The notes beneath the pieces were generated by a model that saw only the letters and a program-made list of their open reading frames with translations, made no database searches and was not told the DNA's origin. Both the position numbers and the translations under genes were made by a program. This document shows, one piece after another, positions 9,871-20,219 of a DNA stretch of 64,000 nt (its first letter is position 1; every line of letters starts with the position of its first letter). The stretch comes from Beroe forskalii (Eukaryota > Ctenophora > Nuda > Beroida > Beroidae): assembly GCA_011033025.1 (NCBI GenBank), contig WFMF01000450.1, forward strand, positions 78,351 to 142,350. The letters run 5' to 3'.

Positions 9871-12122
9871 GGTGGCGTCTGGGAGCTCTAATCTACATAG
9901 AATCTAACAAACTACTGTAAGGTAACAACGTTAGGTGAGGTTAATAACAAATTCTTAAATTTCAAAGGATGGGAAAGAAAGCCTGATGCTACGGCGTGCT
10001 TGTTGAAAAAATACTCAAGTATGTGGCATTTGAACTAGGAAGAAGAGGAAATGTTTCAGGTAAGAGACTGGCAGTTATATTTAGACTTGACATTGGGGTG
10101 TAAAGTTTCGAATCACAATAGATTACATTAAAATTCCCATGGAAGATATGAGGTACTACCTAAAACTTTTAAATTCCTTGTCAGAGATAACATTGAACAA
10201 GGCTTTGAAACATCAACAGCCAAGAAAGTTAAAACTTCAAAAGATGTCAATTCGAAAAGTGAGACAATGACGAGAAAACGGATAAAAACGACTCTGACCT
10301 CGTACGCTCAGAGCAGCAAAATCTTTTAAAAATTTCGGAAAAATCAATTTACAATTTCCTATTGAATGCCATAACAATATACAATTACTTAAGAAATTAT
10401 AAAACAAAATAAGTTAAACTGGTAAAACGCTGTGATATCACAACATATTATTATTTTCACGGGGTGTCTGGGTATATTTCTTTGAAGGATAATGCGTATA
10501 CCGCTGCATTGCTACACGGCCCTCTCCTTTCAGGTGTACAAATATAGCACACATTGAATTAAAGATCTCCAATTTCACGAGATACTCAATACTCCCGGGC
10601 TACTTCTAGACTGAGCTTTCAGAGAGGAAAAGGAGGAGCTATGGGGGTGAGAAAACGAGATATCACAGGCACATGATAGATATTGAGAGTGATGTAATTA
10701 TCATAGTTTTATGCAGTGATTTGATAACATCACAAGGGCTATCTTCTATGTGGGGCATGTTTAAGTCCTGATAACGTATAGTGATAGCTCGTATATTGGC
10801 TAATGATAAACAACTGGATTATCAATGTATTGCTGTTGCACTATATCATTATCAGAGCTGATATCGTTTATTGGAGGGGGCTTGTAGGTAATGAAAGCCT
10901 GGATACAATGTGTCAATGTACTATAAAGTGTTTGGATGTATTTGGGTCTAGGAATATTGGATGTATTTATCTATTGACCCTATAGTAATTGTACAATCGT
11001 AATCCATTTTGACTCTTCAGAATTTGAAGAATCAAAATAAAAGCTGTAATTTTGAAGGTATCATTGTGACATATGAGTGGTGGTGCGCATTTATCACACT
11101 CAGGAAGAAAGTAGAAACTACGGAAAACGCAGTCATAAAAGAAAACATCACATCACGTGAAAGAAAATTTAAAAAAATGCCCGACACACTCCATTTCCAA
11201 GTCAAATTATCCCTATCGTGCAATAAACAACACACTGCAGATGACCGCGCGCAGGTACGCTGCGTTTGCTCGCAGTGTACTTATTAAATTCCAGAACTTC
11301 TATCACCCTATTGTCTTGTTGAATTGAGAAAGGAACTCAACACGAAACTGTACCTGAACTGAGTCCAGATGATAATTCGATTTAATGGTTTTTATTTCAA
11401 CCATGTCATGCGCCAATAATAAGAATTAATTTCCATGCGTACTTCTAATAACTTCTTCACGTGAAATTTCAGTAGCTCATTATATCAACATGCCGAGAAT
11501 ATAACAGTGAATATGAACCAGTGAAATTCACACATAAGGAGGCTTGAAAACAAATAAAAATGCTTTAAGCTTCGTTTATTTTTTATGGTTTTTACTGATA
11601 TCAAAGATAGAATCTCTGGGAAGTTTTATTAAACGACTTTCCTACTGATATTTCTAATCATGTGAGATTAAAGTAATATGTCTCGAGCATATTACAAGAG
11701 TAGGACATTTCACGTAGCAGCACTCTAGCAGTTCTATTATACCAAATAAGCGAATGGGAAGGAGTTGTGCAAAGCTGACAAGCTAATTACAGCAGCAGTT
11801 TGAAATTAGCTTTATCGCAGGAAATACGCAGAGGAAATATCGATAGGAATACCAAAGCTTGAATGGGGCGTATCAAATTATGGACCAGATATTGGACAGT
11901 CAGAACTTATTCTTTAACAATGAGATTGAGGTTTGGAGCCGATGACAACAGATAGATCTCGTGATTCAGAAAATAAATGCATCATTCGAGCTGCACCTGA
12001 CAACATGAAAAAGTCATTCCGCATTAGATTTAAATTTCATCACCTTTCTTGAAATGAACCGAAATGACAGAAAATCGCTTACGAAAAACAAAGTACAACT
12101 AAAGCTGTAAACGTGACAGATC
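9871..12122. other. Upstream region of the 8764-9870 gene; noncoding
   Basis: This should hold the 5' UTR, promoter or first intron of the minus-strand gene. The sequence is AT-rich with no recognisable TATA or CpG island. One hairpin repeat of the CRE family lies at 10688-10733. No further gene is supported. A 92-codon plus-strand frame at 11009-11287 has no supporting features. Confidence 0.4.
10688..10733 (+). repeat. CRE/GATA hairpin repeat, copy 2
   Basis: Reads AGTGATGTAATTATCATAG, then a TTTTATGCAGTGATTTGATA core, then ACATCAC. GTGATGT and ACATCAC at the ends are perfect inverted repeats. The middle matches the family in order and spacing. Confidence 0.7.
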
Positions 12123-12161
12123 CTTACCTTATTGAACCTTATTGATCTGTTTAGTAGGATC

Positions 12162-14402
12162 CTACAGGGTCGTCAACTTCTTCCGAAGGCCACCCGACTG
12201 GCTTGACCAATCCAATACAGAGTTGTTGTTAGTTGCAATGTAGCTAGTTACAGGAGGATGGTCAGGGAAAGTCTTGAGGAAGTTACCAAGGCGTACTTTG
12301 AATGCATCCAAGTCGTCAGATACTGTGTTTACATCCTTGGGCAGGAGATTCCATAACTTTGCTCCCGTCACAGCAAAAGATGCATCATACAGCGTTTTAG
12401 CAGATGATTTTGCTCTCCCATGTAGCTTAGGTAGTTTTGCTTTCCAGCCTAGTCTTTCGTTGTAGCTGAACTCCATATTGATGTCATTGGGTACTTTTGT
12501 TGTTAAGGAGTTTCCACGTGTATTGTGATGAATCTCTCACGTCTTCTTTGAAGTGATTGTAATCCAAGGACTTGTAACCGTGCCCAGTAACTCATGTCCT
12601 TTAGGCCACAGATGTGCCTTGTGAAGAAGCGTTGTACATCCTCTATAGCTTTGGTGTCCCCCAGCTTGTGGGGTGCCACAAGGGGCTGCAGTATTCCAGC
12701 TTGCATCGAATGAGAGATTTCCACAGTGTTAGCATCACCGGTGTACTTCGGTCTCTAAATACCCAAGAGCCCATCCTGCCAGTTTTCTAGCTCCAGCAAC
12801 CATCGAGTTTATGTGGGTGGACCAATGATAGTTGGAAGACAGTAAACTCCCAAGTCCTTCACAACATCCTTGGAATCAAGGCTAAAACCCGCTGGAGTGT
12901 TGTAGTTGAACGTGCTAAATGGTAGTTCGTCCAGCCAATTGGGTCTCCCTGCTCTGTAACACAGGTACCAAACTTACCCTCGTGCAAGACCATATTGTTT
13001 TTGTATCGACCAGTCCACAACCTTGTTGAGATCGCTTTGTAGGAGGGTCATTTCAGTCTCCTGGGTGATCGGTGCTGTGAGTCGAGTATCGTCAGCAAAA
13101 CTTGCAGAGGATGCAAAGTCCACGACTTCTTCAAGGTCATTCACGTCAAGGGAGGGAAAAGCAAGGGGCCCAGAACAGTCCCCTGTGGTACTCCACTGGT
13201 AACATCTTCAGCTACAGAGTGTTGACCATCAACAGTTACAATCTGCCTCCTGCCTGAAAGAAAGTCCTTGATCCATTGGTAGAGGCGACCTCCTATGCCA
13301 TAGAACCGGAGCTTCTTCAGAAGTAAACGGTGATCGACCTTGTCAAACGCTTTGGAGAAATCCAGGTAAATCACGTCTGTTTCTATACCCATGGTCATGT
13401 TCCGGACTATGTTGTCGTATTGAGCTAGAAGCTGGGTGAGGCAGCTGCGCCTTTTTCGGAATCCATGTTGTTTTGGATATCAGGAGTTACCTTCTAGGTA
13501 GTCAACCAGCCTGTTCCTTATAAACCTGTTCAAACACCTTTATGATGTGATGTAAGGGAAACTGGGCGATAGTTTTGTGGGTCAGCTTTACTATCTTTTT
13601 TTGTGGATAGGAGTTATAAATTGCTCTTTGAGCATGCTGGGTATTTTCCGTTGGCAAAAGAATGATCCCAAAGCATGTGAATGGGGATGCAGAGATATTG
13701 CTTACATGCCTTGAGTATACATGCAGGGATACATTCGTGGGATGTGGAGGAGTAGGCATCAATCTCGTCAATGGCTTCTACTATGTCGTCCAGTGTAAAA
13801 TCCATGTCGGTGATACTACACGTTGGGGGAGTGAGGTTCTCTGTTGTGTCGCGTATGTCGGGATTTGATGGGTCACTAAACACCGAAACATATTGCTTCT
13901 GAAGGATGTCCGCCATTGTCTTTGGGTCTGTCTGGAGTTCGTTGTTATCATCCCTCAACGGCCCAATATTGCTCTTCAGCTTCGAGAACTTCTTAGCATA
14001 ACTGAAGAAAAACTTTGGATTTGTCTTCACTGCAGTTACAGCCTTTACTTCCTTCCTAGTGAACTCAGTGTCGATTGCATCTCTGATATCGATGCAAAGA
14101 AGGCTGATACTGTCCCTGGTTTGCTGTATTAGAGGAGAGTTGGGGTCACTGGCTTCAATGGCCCTGAGTCTGCATATCTGTTTTCTCATCCTCCGTTTGA
14201 GGACCTGCTTCTTCCTGTTCCTAGGCTTGGGCTTTGCAGTATTGGAGGTGCTAGTTTGCGACTTTTTGGGGCAGTGTTGTAAGGCAATTTGGAGGATGGT
14301 AAGCCTTATGAGTTCCATGAACATTGCACCATCGTCATCACCCTCTAGTAAACATGACTTCTGTAGTCCGTTCCAGTCGATGCCCTGCAAGTCCTCATTC
14401 AT
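12162..14402 (-). pseudogene. LINE reverse transcriptase and linker, frameshifted
   Basis: The first block (14402-13614, 262 codons) is the linker and fingers region, with KKQVLKRRMRKQICRLRAIE and FFFSYAKKFSKLKSNIGPLR typical of CR1/Jockey-like elements. The palm follows in pieces. GFRKRRSCLTQLLAQYD is near 13460-13410. Motif A (YLDFSKAFDKVDH) and motif B (SGVPQGTVLGPLLF) lie in 13398-13141. After a frameshift, motif C reads FADD near 13100 instead of the usual YADD. The C-terminal thumb region is split between 12724-12503 and 12476-12162 and includes KLWNLLPKDVN, FLKTFPDHPP and SVLDW, all usual for this clade. In life it would copy the element RNA at nicked DNA. Here it is dead. Confidence 0.85.
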
Positions 14403-14499
14403 CTTGTCGAAGTCGCCCTCAAAGCAGTTGAGGGATTTGAATGAGTAGGGGTCGATATGTAGAACCCCTGTGGTGAGTTGGTAGGTGCCCAGTCGATTG

Positions 14500-15224
14500 C
14501 AGATGTCACAGTCACTATGTCATGGTCAGAGATGGGTGTTTTTTCACAGTCGACGTCACAAATGTAGTTAGGGGCAATTAGTCAGTACGAGATCAAGAGT
14601 ATTGTTACCTCTAGTAGGCCTAGTGACAACCTGACTCAAGAAGTTCCTACCCATGAAGTCAAAAAGCCGCTGTGCAGGCGTGACTCCTCTCGCTAACCCT
14701 TGTGAGTGGTCGATACAGTGAGTTGTCCAGTCTACAACTGGCAAGTTAAAGTCACCAGTTATGTACAAGTCATGGTGCTTCAGTTTCTGAGCTCCGTCGA
14801 GGTATTGCTGGACCTCGCTAAACTGGTAAACTTAGCGTCGTTAGCAGTGGGTGGTCTGTAAATTGTTACAAGTATCGTGTCAATACTGGCTAGCGTGCAC
14901 ATTACAGCCTCACAGACGCCGTTATCAAAGACTTCAGTCCTCGATATTGGTAAACTGTCATGTACGTAAAGTATGACACCCCCACACTTGATTTTCTCGG
15001 TCAGCCCGAATGGAAGTATATCCCTCAATAGCTACCTGACTGTCTGAGTGGTAAGATTTAAGCCAGGATTCAGTTATACTGATAAAGGGTATAAACTTGT
15101 TACAGTTCTCAAGGATTGTATCAACGAGGTATGGTAGCTTCCAACGCTGAGAACTGCTTGCCTCGGGTGTAATACCCTGGGCATTTAGCAGAATGAAGGA
15201 GCTTGGTTCGCCCACTGGTACCAT
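14500..15224 (-). pseudogene. LINE endonuclease domain (EEP family), frameshifted
   Basis: The conserved order of an APE-like endonuclease is visible across three frames: LLNAQGI at the start (metal-binding Asn region), FISITESWL (catalytic Glu), GGVILYVHDSLPI, VTIYRPP, then GDFNLPVVDW (Asp/Asn active site), NTLDLVLT, and PISDHDIVT (the SDH motif) near 14520. All catalytic landmarks are recognisable but lie in different frames, so the protein cannot be made. In intact elements this domain nicks the target site to prime reverse transcription. Confidence 0.8.
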
Positions 15225-16200
15225 TGGGCTTGTGTTGGGGCCTGCATGTGCAATGGGTTGGGTAAGGGAACCTGTTGCTGAGGCATTGGTGGAGGGAGTT
15301 GCTGCTGTTTGATGCTGGGTATCACAAACTGTTGGAGGGTCAGCATGTTCTGTTGAAGCTCTCTCTGAGTGCCTTTCAGATCCTCGATCATGGTTACCAG
15401 AAAAGAAATGTCTTCCTGATTAGACTTCTTTTTCTGATTCGCCCTCTGAATATGTGCTTCCATTGGCGTTGTAGCACTACGTTCCTTCCAGGAAACGTTG
15501 GAGCCAATGCTGTCAGATCTGTTCCGTGTGGGAAGCCGGAACTGATCGTTTTTTCAGGATACCTGAGGGTACTGAATCCTCTTGGGCCTTCCTACGTGTA
15601 CCCTTAAGGTGGGTGAAGGTACAATCCTGGTTTGTACAAACCTTGACCTAACGCTGGATCTGCACAGCTTGGGGTGGAGGAATTTGCAGTCTTTTTCCCT
15701 TCTTGCAACCTCCTTCGTTATGAAGGCTCTACACAGTCGTGGATGTGAGAAGGGACAGATTCCGCCGTCCACCTCTTTTTTTACCTGAAACACCATGGGC
15801 ATTGGTGCCTCCTGTATTTGTCACAGATGGCACTGGTGTTGTTGCCATTTGGGGCTGGAAGGGTCGATGAGCCAGCATCTCCAAGGCTCGTCGGTGGGCA
15901 TGTTGCGTCGAGGGCTATGGCGGTTTTGGCTTGTTTCCTGTTCTTCTGTCTCATCTCCAGCAGCTATTTCCTCAGCCTCTTCTTCTTGTTCCTCGAGGCG
16001 CGCATCTCCTCTGTCAGTATCAGCATGGCTTGCAACGCTGGGAATCAGCTGATTCTTCTTCTTACAGTCGTGACAAAGCCATACATATCCAGAGGGTAGG
16101 CTATCAAACTCATCAAGACTCTGTTTCTGGTCTAAAAGAGTCTGACAGTTATGTGAGCCTTGCCAGCAGATGAAGCAAGTGAAGGGCGTCTCATAAACAA
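15185..16200 (-). pseudogene. LINE ORF1 with PHD-like and CCCH-like zinc fingers
   Basis: The upstream part shows FTCFICWQGSHNC followed about 25 residues later by YVWLCHDCKKKN. This is a Cys-rich finger with the W-x-C-x2-C ending of PHD-like domains found in some CR1-group ORF1 proteins. An acidic EEQEEEAEEI stretch follows. Next come two short Cys/His clusters, CPFSHPRLC and CKFLHPKLC (15802-15554), resembling ORF1 nucleic-acid-binding fingers. Last is a coiled-coil, Gln/Pro-rich tail (DISFLVTMIEDLKGTQREL, then QQQLPPPMPQQQ; 15463-15185) that runs into the endonuclease. Frames are broken between the pieces. Confidence 0.7.
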
Positions 16201-16300
16201 ACACAAGGAAATAATTCAATCCTGGGTTGCGGTATATAATACAAACGAAAGAGCGACACACGCAAGGAAAAGATATAGAATTTCCGAGGCTCATTAGAGG

Positions 16301-17385
16301 AATTAATGAAGGCAAACAATACACTGCAAGGAAGAGAGAAAACAGAGGAGGAGGAGGCTGTACAAACAATGGTTTCCTGGGTCTCACTACGTAAGGGATC
16401 ATTAATCCCCCAGTCAATTTAGGAGAGCCACTCAGACTTCCTCCAACAACGTTAGGAGTGGTAGACGTTAACTCTACACTCTACAGACTACTCAACAGCA
16501 GGGATTATACAGACTACAGCAAAGATTAGTGTGTAGTGGGAGCATGTACCTGACTCAGAGAGGTAGACAGGATGAAGATAGTGGGGGGGGGTGCGGTAAG
16601 TAATCGTGGTAGTAAGGATGGGGAATGAGGGAGCGTGGTAAGTTATTTGGGGGGCCTGGAAATGGCAAGTGAGTTGGTGTGATAAGCGATGGCAAGTCAG
16701 GAGGCTTATGGCAAGGAAAGGGGCGTGGTAAGGAAAGGGGGTGTGATTTGTAATGATGGCGAGATGTGGCAATTAAGAAGGAAAAAGTGAGGAGAACAGA
16801 AGGATCATGGTCGAGTACAGACTACCTGCTTACCTGAGTACCTGGAGTATTATAGGTACTGAGAGAATACCCACTGTGTTTTAATTAACACCTACTAACA
16901 TTATACTGCATGTACACAGATGGTATAGTTTTACATGCTCGATATCCCTCATGTTTGTAGGGCTGGTTATTCCTTATATGAGCATATTGTAAACTACGAT
17001 AGCTGTAAGCATAATAACATGTTAGGAGCAGGCAGCTATGCGTCTATACGTTATCAATTCACAACTCCAAGCTATGAGGATGACATCCTGAATCACTCCC
17101 GACTACCTGAAACACTCCCGACCACCAAAATCACTCTCCGTAGAGGTCGATAGCTTGAATCACTCTCGATACTTCGATAACCTAAATCACTCTCGCTGAT
17201 GATATGCTTAGAAATACGTACGGGTAAACAGAACCGAGATGTCTAATAGGGCACATATAAGAAGACAATTGAGAAATGTGTACTGGGAAAACACCATGTA
17301 GAAGTTGGTCACGCTGAGAAATGAGGAGCGTCCTATGATAGGAAATGAGCGCGAGTGTGTGATCTCCTCTCTCTACAAACCTTTA
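16301..17385. other. Noncoding stretch with degenerate GTGGTAAG repeats
   Basis: At about 16570-16760 short imperfect repeats of GTGGTAAG(T/G) mixed with G runs are visible. The rest is unique and AT-rich. No gene is supported. Confidence 0.4.
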
Positions 17386-17576
17386 ATCCACCCAATTTTT
17401 GCAAAAATTCCAGCTTACCTGGAAATTTTTTATAACAATTCATTAACTATTTCAGGGGCTAGTACTGGGTCTCAGGAGCCCAGAAAAAAAGTTTACCAAC
17501 CTACCCCCATGGGGGGCGGTGGTTTTTGGGCCACGCCCTTTTTATATTTATACGCTATGTCGTTTTATCATAACTC

Positions 17577-18436
17577 GGCTTAGGAAGGTCGTAGAGACTT
17601 CATCTTGGGCTCAAACGAATCGCAACAAACATGTTTTTATACAATTGTTGACACCAATATGCCGTAGAACCCTCAGGGAAGAAGTTATGGGCCAAAAACC
17701 ATTTTCGGAGTAGTCTGCGGACCATTATTCGGGCTATATTGGTTTCTTGGCTCAGGAAGGTCGTAGAGGCTTTATCTTGGGCGCAAAAGAATCGCAACAG
17801 CCGTGTTATTATACAATTGTTGACACCAATATGCCGTAGAACCCTCAGGGAAGAAGTAATGGACCAAAAACCATCTTCAGAGTAGTCTGCGAACCATTAT
17901 TTGGGCTATATTGGTATCTTGGCTCAGGAAGGTCGTAGAGGCTTTATCTTGGGCGCAAAAGAATCGCAACAGCCGTGTTTTTATACAATTGTTGACTCCA
18001 ATATGCCGTAGAACTCTCAGGGAAGAAGCTATGGGCCAAAAACCATTTTCGGAGTAGTCCGCGAACCATTATTTGGGCTATATTGGTACCTTGGCTCAGG
18101 AAGGTCGTAGAGGCTTTATCTTTGGCGCAAATGAATCGAAGCGACCATGTTTTTATTCGATTGTCGTCACAAATATTCTCGAAAGCTCTCAGGAAAGAAG
18201 TTATGGGCCAAAAACCACTTTTCAGGGTACTTGCAACCCATTCTTTGGGGTATAGTGGAATCTTGGCGGAGGAAGCTCATAGAACTCAAGAAGCTTCATT
18301 TTGAACTCAAGTGAATCACAATGGCAATGTTTTTATTTGATTGTTGCCACAAATATGCTTGTAAACCCTCAGGAAAGAAGTTATGGATCGAAACCATGTT
18401 TCTACCTACCCTTGAGTCGAAATACCAATATATCCC
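17577..18436 (+). repeat. 172-bp tandem repeat, left arm
   Basis: Five successive units start with GGCTCAGGAAGGTCGTAGAG or variants and share ATACAATTGTTGACACCAAT and GGGAAGAAGTTATGGGCC. Units 2-4 are nearly identical. Units 1 and 5, at the ends, are more diverged, as expected if inner units are homogenised. Confidence 0.85.
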
Positions 18437-18484
18437 GAGCAATGGGTATACCCATTGCTCGGGATATATTGGTATTTCGACTCA
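18413..18484. repeat. 72-bp perfect palindrome
   Basis: The 36-nt half beginning TGAGTCGAAATACCAATATA is followed directly by its exact reverse complement, ending TTGGTATTTCGACTCA, with the centre GGGTA|TACCC at 18448/18449. The opposite arm has only one half of this sequence (around 19165-19210). The palindrome is therefore a left-arm-specific event. Confidence 0.9.
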
Positions 18485-19074
18485 TGACCTCAGGTGGGCT
18501 CAGGTAGTTCCTAGTGACCCAAAACCCATGATTTCATGGAGCTTTTGAAGTTTTGTTCGTAGGTAAGTAGTTATTCACTCACTGTCCTACAGCTTTAGGT
18601 CTAGGACATTATCCTACAGCTTTAGCTTTAACAATAGGGAACGATTCATTGGTCTCTTCTGACCAATCATGTTCTTATTTGACATGGTAGAAATCCAGAA
18701 CTTAATAATACCATGATATAAGCATCTGCACTCTTTTCCCTTCACTTCAGATTCTGTTCATTCCTCAACAACTAACAAAGTTTTACACAAACATAAATTT
18801 TAGCATACTTAGTTATTTAGCATACTTAGGTATCTATTAATACTTTAAGCTTTGGAGCTTAAATGGTTGAAATTTGTAGTCACCTTATAATTTAAAGACA
18901 TTTGGTGTCTCTATGAAAGAAAATAGATGCACTTGCCTGTCACTGACAAGCTGACACGTCTTGTTCATCCAGCTGCCGACACCAGCTGCTTCACAGCTGG
19001 AGTCAACAGGCCTAGCAGCACTAGGCAAATAAGCACCAACAGAATATATATGAATACTTCACATCAAGAATGGG

Positions 19075-20027
19075 TTGCGGGTACCCTGAAAAATGGTTTG
19101 TGGCCACTATGAAATGAAATCGCGTTTTTTGTCTATAGGAATTGCCTGAGCCCGCCTGAGTTCATGAGTCGAAGTACCAATTTAAAATCCCGAGCAATGG
19201 GTTATGGGCAGCCAAAAACATGGTTTTGATCCATACCTTCTTTCCTGAGGGTTTTAAAGCATATTTGTGGCAGCAGTCAAATAAAAACATTGCCAAATTT
19301 GCGAGCAATTTCATTTTAAGATGAATCTTCCACGAGCTTCCCCAGCCAAGATACCACTATAACCCAAAGAATGGGTTGTGAGTACTCTGAAAAATGATTT
19401 TTGGCCCATAACATCTTCCCTGAGAGTTTTTGAGTATATTGGAGTCAACAATTGTATAAAAATACGGCTGTTGCGATTCTTTTGCGCCCAAGATAAAGCC
19501 TCTACTACCTTCCTGAGCCAAGATACCAATATAGCCCAAATAATGGTTCACGGACTACTCCGAAAATGGTTTTTGGCCCATAACTTCTTCCCTGAGAGTT
19601 CTACGGCATATTGGAGTTAACAATTGTATAAAAACACGGCTGTTGCGATTCTTTTGCGCCCAAGATAAAGCCTCTACGACCTTCCTGAGCCAAGATACCA
19701 ATATAGCCTAAGTAATGGTTCGCAGACTACTCCGAAAATGGTTTTTGGCCCATAACATCTTCCCTGAGAGTTCTACGGCATATTGGAGTCAACAATTGTA
19801 TAAAAACACGGCTGTTGCGATTCTTTTGCGCCCAAGATAAAGCTTCTACGACCTTCCTGAGCCAAGATACCAATATAGCCCAAATAATGGTCAGCGGACT
19901 ACTCCGAAAATGGTTTTTGGCCCATAACGTCTTCCCTGAGGGTTCTACGGCATATTGGTGTCAACAATTGTATAAAAACATGTTTGTTGCGATTCGTTTG
20001 AGCCCAAAATGAAGTCTCTACGACCTT
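19075..20027 (-). repeat. 172-bp tandem repeat, right arm (inverted)
   Basis: The reverse complement of the left-arm array, with four to five units. Repeated blocks such as CAAGATAAAGCCTCTACGAC and TCTACGGCATATTGGAGT occur near 19490-19610, 19660-19790 and 19840-19960. Units match the left arm closely. Confidence 0.82.
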
Positions 20028-20219
20028 CCTAAGCCGAGTTATGAAAAAACGACATAGCGTATAAATATAAAAAAGGGCGTGGCCCAAAAAACCACCGCCC
20101 CCATGGGGTAGGTTGGTAAACTTTTTTTTCTGGGCTCCTGAGACCCAGTAATAGCCCCTGAAATAGTTAATGAATTGTTATAAAAAATTTCCAGGTCATT
20201 GCAAAAATCGGGTGGATTA

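Larger units (their letters stand above)
12123..16300 (-). mobile_element. Decayed CR1/L2-type LINE, near full length
   Basis: Read on the minus strand, it runs ORF1 remnants (about 16200-15185), apurinic-type endonuclease (15224-14500), linker plus reverse transcriptase (14402-12162), then a 3' tail of short tandem repeats (CAATAAGGTT twice at about 12123-12150), the hallmark of the CR1 group. Several frameshifts and stops break all frames, so it is inactive. Boundaries are approximate because I could not identify a target duplication. The 5' limit is set just beyond the ORF1 zinc finger. Confidence 0.85.
17386..20217. mobile_element. Foldback/Galileo-like element with tandem-repeat arms
   Basis: A 2832-bp inverted repeat structure. 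The termini ATCCACCC and GGGTGGAT are flanked by TA on both sides (17384-17385 and 20218-20219), which could be a 2-bp target duplication. Each arm (about 17386-18545 and 19075-20217) starts with a unique outer segment of about 190 bp and then has about five tandem 172-bp units. Left-arm units begin at 17577, 17749, 17921, 18093 and 18265, exactly 172 bp apart. The right arm is the reverse complement. The central spacer (about 18546-19074) is unique AT-rich DNA with no transposase frame. Long arms of tandem subrepeats are the defining architecture of Foldback elements. The repeated peptide-like frames (for example MRFFCAQDKAS) are artefacts of the repeats. Confidence 0.85.

Noticed and set aside
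17519-20087. Repeated ORFs such as MRFFCAQDKASTTFLSQ on both strands
   Set aside because: They are the 172-bp subrepeats of the foldback element read in one frame. They recur with each unit and are not genes.
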